A stretch of DNA of 29,726 nucleotides. Origin: Rhizophagus sp. LPA8_4_AMF. Lineage: Eukaryota > Glomeromycota > Glomeromycetes > Glomerales > Glomeraceae. The translations under genes were made by a program, and so were the position numbers. The DNA is taken from contig JADRCO010000612.1 of NCBI GenBank assembly GCA_021464525.1, forward strand, positions 1 through 29,726. Direction: 5' to 3'. This document shows, piece by piece, positions 21,621 through 29,726 of the stretch. Position 1 is the first letter of the stretch, and each line of letters begins with the position of its first letter. The notes below the pieces were generated by a model. The model worked only from the letters and a program-made list of their open reading frames with translations, was not told where the DNA came from and made no database searches.

Positions 21621-22320
21621 ATTTTTATATTTGATTTTATTATTATCTTTAATCTGAATCTTAATTCTTTATGCAGATTATCAATCAACGATACCAACGA
21701 GTAAAAGAATTAGATTTTATTTTTAGTATGTCAAGTCTTTAATTTGAAAATAAACTATAGCGTTATATTATTCATTCTTGTTTTATCATAAATAATTCCT
21801 TTATTATAAAATAATTAAGAAAATAAAAATAAATAAATGAAAATATCATCAAATATAATATTCTATGCGATAAACCGCCGTGATAAATAATTCATGTGAT
21901 CCATAATGTATAAAGTGCGTCATTTACTATAAACGGAGTCACCGGGTCTAAAATTCTAGTTCTTCGCTCCCGTTCCGGATAATCATAATTTTGTAACATA
22001 ATATAAACGTGGTAGTATACACCCTAGAAGCAATACTATTTTAAATATGAAAATAAGAAATTATTATAAGTGCTAAATTAACTGTAATCCCTATATAAAA
22101 TGAAAAAAAATTGTAAATAAAATTTATTTGAAAAAATCCGATGAAAATTGTTGAAATTTCCACTACTCTGTATCCAGGATAACGGAATATTTTAATTTCT
22201 ATAGTTTTATGGATGATTAGAACTAGTTTTAATACGTTTTCCTACTTTAATATTTTTAAATTTGATTAAAATAAATGTTAACGTAAATATTAAACAAAAA
22301 GAAAATAACATCGGAACCAG
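21621..22320. other. Intergenic region between convergent kinase genes
   Basis: It begins with the abandoned last exon of the plus-strand copy (acceptor ATGCAG before ATTATCAATC, about 21678-21704). A GC-richer patch at 21930-21990 (GGAGTCACCGGGTC, TTCGCTCCCGTTCCGG) has no recognised identity; it was examined as a tRNA and does not fold as one. The rest is AT-rich. Confidence 0.45.
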
Positions 22321-22372
22321 ATAAATATTTACCACTATTGTCATAAGTATTGATGTTTAAAAATACTTCATT

Positions 22373-22734
22373 TCTTCTCTTTTTTGAAGAGGTTGAAAAA
22401 TTTTGACCTATAGAACTTAAATTCTGTGTTGATAAACTAAATAAAAATTTTTAAAGTAATTAATTGTCTTTTAAAAACATTTTTTTTTTTTATTATTATA
22501 TTAAATACCTTTTAGCGTCTATATCAAGCTCTAATTCTGCCGAGATATAATTAAAATCTGAGGTGGTTGAATAATTTTGAGTCGTAGAATTTTAATTTTG
22601 TGATGATAAACTAAGTAAAAAATTAATAAATTCAAATAAATTAGTTGTCTTAAAAATCATTAATTTTATTGTTATTTAGATACCTTCTAGTATTTATATC
22701 GAGTTCTAATTCTGTCGAGATATAATTAGAATCT
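22373..22734 (-). repeat. Tandem duplication of a kinase C-terminal exon pair
   Basis: Two copies, each about 175 bp, run on the minus strand. Both encode NYIS(T/A)ELELDI(N/D), a phase-2 donor AG|GTAT, a short intron, and a second piece LS(S/T)QN. The upstream copy (22734-22565) holds the predicted end of the kinase gene; the downstream copy (22564-22373) lies beyond its stop and remains open into SLSTQNLSSIGQNFSTSS and KKRR. The copies differ at a TTA/TAA codon that sets the present stop at 22594-22592. Confidence 0.7.
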
Positions 22735-24897
22735 AAAGAATATAACATATAGCATAAATCATATGATATTTATAAATCACAATTTAACTCTTTTTTTAGT
22801 AGTACCTTGTTTATTACCAAATGAAATTGTTGAAGATGAATTGATGGATGAACATTTAGAAATTAAAGCACTTAATGGCCTACTTGTATAAATGGCTTCT
22901 GAATGACGTTTTTCAGCAAATTCAGGACCAATCTTCTTTGATTTTATTAGTTCATTTCTTTTCACTTCAGCTTGATCAAATTCTAATTCATTTTTGATTC
23001 TAAATGCCCAACGACTAACAATTAAACGAATGTCTTCTATAGAAGGTCTTTTTTTGGGATCAGGATCCCAACAACTTTTCATTAAATTGGCATAGCATTC
23101 TGGTGTATCTTCTGTAATTTTAGGGTGTTCTCCATCAAGAATTTTATAAATAAGAATATGATCATGTTTAACGTTATCAAAAGGTTTACAACCTGTTGTT
23201 AATTCCCACATAATCATACCAAAACTATAAATATCAGCTTCCTTAGTAAATTCAGATCCTTTAAAGATTTCTGGTGCAATATAAGGTATTACTCCGTATA
23301 TTTCATTATTTGGTGATTTATCATTTATAGCTTGTGATAATCCTAGATCTCCAATTTTCCATTGATAAGTTGTATGCCATTGGTCAAGCAATATGTTTCC
23401 ACTATGGAAGTCTCGATGAACGATTTTTTTATGTACACTTTCAAGTCTAAAATAAAAAATCAATAACCTAAATTTAAAGAATATAATTAATGAATATAAA
23501 ATATAAATACCCTATTGAAATTTGCCACAAAATATATGGTTTATGATTATTCCATGAAAGATTTGTAAAATCCCTTTGTAAATACTTGTGTAAATCTCCT
23601 CCTGACGCATATTTCATGACTATTATATAATCCTTTAATTTAGGATCTTTTGTAATGCCATAAGTTTCAATATTACAATTATCAGAATATTTAAAGTAAT
23701 GACAATGTCTTATTGATTCTAACTGTAAAAATTTAAAGATTAAATTAAGCTAAAGATTAAATTTTTCTAATAAGAAATGATTAAAAAGATACTTAAAATG
23801 CTTACCTCATTTAAAAAATATTTGCCATTGTTTTTGGAATTTTCAAACCTCTTTAAAATGACAAGTCGACAACTTAACCAAGTTGCTATATATATAATAC
23901 CGTATCCCCCTTTTGTTATTTCTTTTACGTCTGTAAATTGAGAATACGGTATCCAAATTGGCCCTATTCTATACCGGTTTTTTATGATAGAGTATATCGT
24001 GATATATTGACCAAAATATTTTTCAGTCTTTTTTAAAGTTTTTGCAAACTTAGCAGCTATCTCTAATTTAGTTAAATTATAATATATAATATTATTAAAA
24101 ATGAAATCATCGAAATCTATATCAATATTTATAGACGATATTCTTTTGCATTTTTTACATTGAGATTGACATACAGGTCCAAAAATAATGTTTGTTGTTA
24201 AACAATATCTGCATCCAATATAAAATATGTAGCAACTTATACAGTACTTTTGACAATCTGATGTAAATGTTAACATTGAATTACATATGTAACAATCATG
24301 ATTATTATTCCACCATGGTAAGTAAACAATTAAAATTTCCTTTTCAACCAAAGTTGATTCTATACATTTGGAAGAAATTAGATAACAATCTGAGCATAAT
24401 TTAAATTGTTTTATAATATACTTATCTGTTCCTTGATATAATGATTTTCCACATAATTTACAATCCTTTTCACTTTCAATTACTTTGTTGTATTTAGTGA
24501 GAATGTTGTTATCAAAACCAAAATAATCAATAACATAACTATCCATTTGTTTAAACAGTAAAATTCTCAGGCAATTTCCGCAGCATTCTTGAATACTTTG
24601 TGGTACCTTTGTCCTACTTATTTCATGTTCACTACATTCCAAGTCCATTGTATAAACATATACGTCCAAGTATATATTATTATCAGTTACATGACTCATG
24701 TCATGAATATAACGTGATAGACATTTTTTGCAATATTTTTGTAAAGAACAAAGAAGCGCCTTAATATATTCTTCTCCACAATAAACACAATTTTCATCAA
24801 GAATATTAAAAGAAATAAATTTAATCGGTGTAGGACTAGATTCTAATCTTGGCGTTGGATTAAATGAATTTTCATTATTCGTATTTACAAGTTCCAT
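22592..24897 (-). CDS. Cysteine-rich N-terminal domain plus TKL-type protein kinase (5 exons)
   Basis: The predicted join is 24897-23806, 23722-23511, 23446-22806, 22732-22684 and 22610-22592, giving 670 residues with consistent phases (0, 2, 1, 2). Residues 30-265 hold many CxxC pairs (CVYC, CKKC, CGNC, CKLC, CSDC, CYIC, CISC, CRYC, CKKC), suggesting several zinc knuckles. The kinase domain follows: IWIPYSQFTDVKEI, a P-loop TKGGYG near 328-333 (first Gly replaced by Thr), VILK with Lys349, YGITKDP, MKYASGGDL, HRDFHSGN with Asp447, DLG with Asp468, and APE near 494. The C-lobe ends with the usual CWDPDPKKRPS stretch. Exons 1-3 are firm. The last two are inferred from splice sites (CAAG|GTACTA, TTTAG|AT; AGAAG|GTATCT, ACTTAG|T) and from the duplicated tail. 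If the first of these introns is retained, translation ends at 22777 with KKRVKL. Proteins of this kind are numerous in Rhizophagus; substrate and pathway are unknown. Confidence 0.85.
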
Positions 24898-25904
24898 TTT
24901 ATTATGATAATTATTATATGTTATGGAAATTTGACTGTACCGTATTTATATTTGAATTATACATTATTTGGAGTTTTTAAAAAGAACTTTCTTTGATGAT
25001 ACGGAAAGTATTTCTAGATTTTCACATGGAATTTTAAGAATTTACCATGTATTCATGGAAAATCACTATTAAATTTAGTATTTATCGACATAACGATAAT
25101 GCGGGTAATGGATTAAGTGATTAACTTTATTATTTATACTTACTTAGTCAAGATGAATGTATCTTTTTAAGTATTGGACTATGGCGTAATTATTTCACAG
25201 AAGAAAATGATGGAAATAAAAAATGGAACACAAATTAACGAGAAAGGAAACAAAAAAAAAGTGAACCCATTATTAAATGAGAAATGGTCAATAAAAATTT
25301 TTTTTCCTACAAAATTTGTACGACAAATTTAATTGGTGTAACTCCTTTTATAGTAAATTTTCATTCTAAGTTTCCCTATATTAAATACTAAATATGGTAA
25401 ATTTATAAAATCTCACAAGTTATTATTGAATCAATAAAATACGCCAAATTGATAAATCTACTTTCAAACTAACCCAAATAACAAAAAGTAAAAAGTTTTG
25501 CCATATATCCTTTTATGATTTTAAATTTTTTTTTTTTCGCCACTTGTTTTTTTATTTGTTAGTACTACTCAAAAAATTTATTCGTATATGCGATTATCAC
25601 TCTTGAACGAAGTTATTCATCCCATATATTTAATACAATCATAAGACCTCGGTTTGCTTCCTAAATAACATGCAAAAATAAAATATTTGTGTTCTTTTTA
25701 TTAAGGGCTCTAGCGAACAGTGGTTTCACTTGATCATTTTGCATGAATGTGTTAATAGTTCAATAATGATAAAATTATTGTTTATAAAACAAAAAAATAA
25801 TAATAAAAATTATAATAACGATCTTCCAATCTAGATATAAAATATATCATATAATTATTGTTTTTACGTAAAGCCAGGAACTAATATTATTCAATTTCAT
25901 TAAA
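24898..25904. other. Intergenic region upstream of the Cys-rich kinase gene
   Basis: AT-rich. Short coding-like phrases appear in changing plus-strand frames between 25000 and 25250, but no family could be named, so no gene is called. Confidence 0.4.
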
Positions 25905-26577
25905 ACGCAATTGCAAAATTTTCTTTAACATCGTTAGCTAACAGTGACATATATCATCTCTTTATTTACTACATTTGCTCTTCATCTATTAATTATTGAT
26001 GTGTTGTTGAAGGAGAATGTATTGCCACTTAATAAAGTTTGAAGGATACTGCACGTTAAATGCAAATTTTAAACAAGGGTAGAACCCAAAAAAACTTGCA
26101 AAAAAAAATTAATCGAAGAATTAGTAAAAAGAATTTTCGCGTCACCCACATTTACCAAATTGCCAAATAATTTTTTGGTAATCAGGGCATAGATCAGTAA
26201 AAATTGCAAATCTTTCTTTATTTTGCGAAGAAATTTATCTCTGTAAATTACTACACCATTCAATCCATCCACTTCGTTGTACTGTACTGTACCTAATGAA
26301 TTGATTTATTACAAAATGGCGCTCAATTAAGATTAGATCATAAATTACTATTAACAACAATATCTGCACCATATTCAAGTTGTTTAATAAGATATCCACT
26401 TAAATTAGACATCAAAAAATATAAATAAAGTAAAAAAAGATTATAATCTTTTACTTGCTAGTTGCTAGCACCATCAACAATAACTGATACATGTGAAATT
26501 TTTAAATTAAAATTTGGACTTTCCATAAATTCAAGTATAGCTTTCGTTTTATCACCAATTAATCAGTGAACTCTTCT
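25905..26577 (-). pseudogene. Relic of a Cys/Met-metabolism PLP enzyme (O-acetylhomoserine sulfhydrylase type)
   Basis: Minus-strand fragments appear in the order of MET17-type enzymes. GDKTKAI and ESPNFNLKISHVSVI come first (26556-26480), matching the loop before the PLP-contacting Asp. SGYLIKQLEYGADIVVNS follows (26400-26347), then TTKW, which carries the PLP lysine (about 26283-26272), then GVVIYRDKF (matches GGVIIDSGKF), NLVNVGDAK (near 26158-26135), HSPSTTHQ..IDEEQM (26019-25967) and NKEMIYVTVS. Intact enzymes make homocysteine from O-acetylhomoserine and sulfide. Here the pieces lie in different frames, with in-frame stops, insertions between motifs (about 100 nt between GDAK and HSPSTTHQ), and no recognisable N-terminal third. 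Some gaps may be old introns. The call rests on the order of seven short motifs and not on any long open frame. Confidence 0.72.
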
Positions 26578-27689
26578 GAATTATGTTCATTTTAATAAAT
26601 TAATTTGCAACAAAAAAAAAAATCTTAATGTACAGTAAGTTCCGTCGTATAAATAACTTGCTCAAATATTTATTAATAATAAAATGGGATTTTTTTTTTA
26701 AATAATCCAAAAAAAATGTTATATTACGCTAGATTATAAATAGCAAGTATAAAAATATCATTTATAATAACCCATCTGATTACATATACCCAAGAGTGAG
26801 AATAAAAATGTGGGAATTATTTTTATTTATTTTGTTTATAATAATGAAGGATAGAGTTAATGGTACATTTATTTCATTATTTTATTTTATATTCTTTACG
26901 TATACTAGATAGTATTTCTATCATATTATTGTCAAGCAAAGCAAAAAACGATCTCTGGAGTCGAAATTATAAAATTTTGTCTATCTCCTGCAAAACGTCC
27001 TCCGATAAAAATCACTAAAATCATTACAGTTTCCCTTTTTGAATAATCTTTCACATCATGTTACTTCCTTTTATCCCTGAAATGCATCGGTTGAATGCTG
27101 CATATTGCGGCCCTTCAGTTGTGACAGTATCGTTTTAGAAATATAAATACGTGTTATGATAAAAAAAAATTAAAAAAATTAAATAAAGTTCCCATTAGTG
27201 TATTATAAACATTATCATTTAAAAAAATATATATATATCAAATTTAAATTTATTATGCTATTGCTGTTAACGATAAATCGCTAATTTTTTTTAACTTTTT
27301 ACTTAAAAAAAGTCTATCGCGAAATTATAGTTAAAAGATAAATACTGTAAAATATTACCAAAAAATAAAAAAAAAAAAATTTAAATTTAATCTTTTCTTG
27401 TTTCGTACGAAAAATATATTTTGAAGATTCTTTCACATTAAATTGAATAAATTTTTAACCAAGGTTTAAAATACTGTACATGTAGTCATATGGATAGAGC
27501 CAAAGAGTCAAAAATCTATTTTAGTTACTTTTTAATATTTCAAATATTACTAAACCTATTAACTAAATCTTATGAACTGTTTACATTTATTATTAAGATT
27601 AGTTTATTAACTTCAATTATACGCGATTTCACTACATAATTCAACTTTTTAACATTCGAAATATAAAACAAAGAATACATACGAAATAT
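26578..27689. other. Gene-free AT-rich region
   Basis: No gene is recognised. Low-complexity tracts include (AT)n near 27220-27236 and A-runs near 27361-27380. The N-terminal third of the sulfhydrylase relic would be expected here but could not be seen. A GC-richer patch at 27080-27135 has no assigned identity. Confidence 0.45.
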
Positions 27690-29215
27690 TTATTTTCTCA
27701 TAATAATGGAAAAAAATATAAATAATTCATCCTCACAATAATAGCAATAATAAAAAAAAATAATTACGAAGAATTGCATTTTCAATAAATTTTTTTGAAT
27801 AAAAAATATTACATAATAATGGTTTCTAGAATATCCGAGATTATATTCAACTTGACCAACGGAATATTTTTTAATTATTCCCTTTACTTTATATTTTTCG
27901 AATAACTCTCCTAATTGTACCTCTTCTTCCAAGCTAACAGTAAAGATATTGATACATATTTTTAATAATATAGGATTCCTATCTTTCCAATTATCAAAAA
28001 ATAATTATAATGTTCTAATTTGATTCTACCATAAGAAGAAAATTTAAATTTAAATAAATTAATTGATGATGATTGAATTAATATTTCAAATAATTTATCC
28101 CAATTAAATTCATTATGAGGTTCACATATATTAATAATTAATCCATTTAAATATTGATAATTAACTAATAAATTTTCAAATTCTGAGATTAGTGAATTAG
28201 AATAACTATTCAATGATAATTTAAAATATCTGAGATTTGGACAATTTTTACAAATTGATTGGATAAGTCTTTTACTATTAATACCACTAATAAGTACACT
28301 AAAATGTCAAATGGAACTTCACCAACTTTTAGAATTTTTAAATGAGGTAATGACAATTTCTCTAATAAATAATTTTCATCATTTGAGTTCTCAAAATAAA
28401 GCGTAGCAAATTCTAAACCTAATAAATTTACAAAGTACGAAAGAAATCTTATAGTAGGTTTCCAACCAATTTTCAAATATTTTACAGTAACTGTATGTTT
28501 AATCAATGATTCTTCAAGAGATTTGTTAAATAATGCATTTTTTGAATAATTGAGTAAATGGAAGCCATTTAAGTTTTTCAATTAATTTAATGATTCCATA
28601 ATAATTATCATTACTAGAATTAATGTAAAAAAATTTTAATTTTTTGATTGATTTGCATATTCTGGCCAATCCTTCTAAAATATTTTGATCAATATCAACG
28701 AAACAACTAATGGATTCAAGATTTGAAAAGCAGTGCTCAACTCCTTGAATAAGATGTAATTGATAATCAAAATTATGTGAAATTGAAAGATGATTTAATT
28801 TTGTATTTTTATTAAAAATTGTCTTTAACAATTCGTTTCTTACAATAGTTATTTTGGATTCCTCAATAATTCTTCGAGAGATCAAGTTTTCTATAAAAAA
28901 TAAGTCAAAATGTTTCCAGTAACTAATATAATTAAATGAAGGATGTTGATATGTTTCTGTAATAAGGCTATTATTAACTCCATGGTTCTTCAAAATATTT
29001 CTTGATTCTTCTGATAAATGTAAAAGTATTACGTTAAATAGTATATTCTTTGCTTCTACAGATAAAGTAAATATCTCAGGATTTCTCCATAAAATTGGTA
29101 CCATTATTATGCACCAAGTTCTGTTAACTAAAAGACATGAATAGAGGGTTTTTTTATCATTTTTAATTTCTTCAAATATTAGGAAAAGTACATCATCGTC
29201 AAGCTGCAACATCAT
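27690..29215 (-). pseudogene. F-box/LRR-like gene, frameshifted
   Basis: The start MMLQLDDDVLFLIFEEIKND and SCLLVNRTWCIIMVPILWRN is a clear F-box with the WRN end typical of Rhizophagus F-box proteins, which recruit substrates to SCF ubiquitin ligases. LRR-like sequence follows (NLESISCF, LKFFYINSSN). The frame then changes at an A-run (LIEK to KNLNGFHLL, near 28580). It changes again between VPFDILV and SGINSKRLIQSICKNCPNLR (near 28290, with codons missing), and once more at a T-run (HYNYF to DNWKDRNPILL, near 27992). The family tail EKYKVKGIIKKYSV (27900-27850) is still present. At least three disruptions in an otherwise well-kept sequence suggest recent decay. None of the three breaks has good splice sites around it, so an intron explanation is less likely, though the middle one is the least certain. 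Confidence 0.82.
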
Positions 29216-29342
29216 TATTTTTTATTAAAAAAAAGGACGAGGGAAATTTGTCTTTATTTAATACAGCAAATATTGTGTAACAAATATTACGTATTATCCA
29301 ATACGATTAACAGATAATCTTTTCACACCACATCTCGTGCTA

Positions 29343-29545
29343 GATCCCCATGGGGGTCAAAAATCCTAAATTTTAAATTACGTCATTTCTGGCCATCCCC
29401 TAACCAGACTTATATAGCGTCGCTCGGAAAAAATGCACCCCATTCGGGTGATCATCAAAGGTTATAACCTTACGATTTATGTCACAGGTGCATAGGTTAT
29501 AACCTTATATGGGCGGCCCATGGGCAATAATTAATGTCACGTGAT
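29343..29545. promoter_or_regulatory. Cluster of palindromes upstream of the F-box pseudogene
   Basis: Within about 200 bp lie GATCCCCA/TGGGGGTC (29343-29358, one mismatch), CACCC-cattc-GGGTG (29436-29450), AAGGTTATAACCTT (29458-29471, perfect), AGGTTATAACCT (29494-29505, perfect), GCCCATGGGC (29516-29525, perfect) and TCACGTGA (29537-29544, perfect). The region is markedly richer in G+C than its surroundings. It is 128-330 nt upstream of the F-box ATG, so it may be a promoter, or a bidirectional one serving a gene beyond the window. A small foldable element is the alternative. Confidence 0.45.
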
Positions 29546-29549
29546 CCAA

Positions 29550-29726
29550 TTTTTAATTCTGACCCAATATGCATAATTTTGGCATATGAATAATTCCCAA
29601 ATGTAATATGCATTAATTTTGAATATGTAACATGCGTTAATGCTCTTTACAGAAACTTGAAATTTACAAGCAATGGTATTTCAATATCATTTTGATACTG
29701 TTTTGATATCATTTCAATATCATTTC
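29550..29726. repeat. Degenerate short repeats at the window end
   Basis: ATATGCAT-like words recur between 29565 and 29640. At 29676-29726 the phrase TTTCAATATCATTT alternates with TTTTGATATCATTT and TTTTGATACTG, a degenerate tandem array that runs out of the window. Confidence 0.55.

Noticed and set aside
21925-21995. GC-richer patch considered as a tRNA gene
   Set aside because: No acceptor stem, anticodon arm or GGTTCGAATCC-like T arm could be drawn on either strand.
25000-25440. Possible decayed coding sequence on the plus strand
   Set aside because: Short coding-like phrases occur in changing frames, but no family could be named, so no pseudogene is claimed.

Overview
The window looks like a nuclear segment of an arbuscular mycorrhizal fungus of the Rhizophagus/Glomus type. 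The base composition is strongly AT-rich, introns are short (about 60-85 nt, GT...AG), and the gene content fits this lineage: expanded kinase-like proteins with CxxC...CxxC modules and the phrases INDLKNNFTNWTSGNEKID and HRDFHTGNIL, F-box/LRR-like genes, BTB-TLDc genes, and decayed MULE and hAT transposons. The organism assignment is inference from family resemblance; no database was searched.

Layout. 1-350: poly-A and an island of small hairpins. 372-1045 (-): a truncated kinase relic. 1046-4770: gene-free, with a Tc1/pogo-type MITE at 2413-2606. 4773-5500 (+): decayed MULE transposase. 5805-5935: palindromic island. 6430-10191 (-): a seven-exon kinase gene that reads open from end to end (1030 codons), with five zinc-ribbon/N-lobe modules before one C-lobe. 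10890-11491 (+): hAT relic. 12188-12290: second clear palindromic island. 12848-14033 (+): BTB-TLDc pseudogene. 15081-17053 (+): an intact eight-exon SERINC/TMS1 gene. 18126-21620 (+): a decaying inverted twin of the modular kinase gene. 22592-24897 (-): a different Cys-rich kinase gene, apparently complete. 25905-26577 (-): relic of a Cys/Met-metabolism PLP enzyme (O-acetylhomoserine sulfhydrylase type). 27690-29215 (-): F-box pseudogene. 29343-29545: cluster of palindromes.

The main point is the modular kinase architecture. Each internal exon is symmetric (phase 0-0). It begins with the kinase beta4-beta5 piece (YGISQN..TKDYILVLQ), runs straight into a CxxC...CxxC ribbon and the FTNWTSGNEKID helix, and ends after an N-lobe (P-loop, beta3 Lys, alphaC) at EFLNE. 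Only the last module, just before the C-lobe exon, keeps the glycine-rich loop (GEGGF/GKGGF) and VALK. In the intact gene the four earlier modules lack a proper loop, three of them reading GKDEF, and all four have VNLK. The same five-module plan appears in both full-length copies and in part in a third relic, so the array predates their duplication. The stretch around the first relic and its upstream DNA (about 372-3165) also matches about 9430-12560 in direct orientation, with different transposon insertions in each block. The window therefore shows a family in active turnover: one intact copy, one decaying inverted copy, one truncated copy, and a separate conserved housekeeping gene (SERINC) between the two full-length copies.
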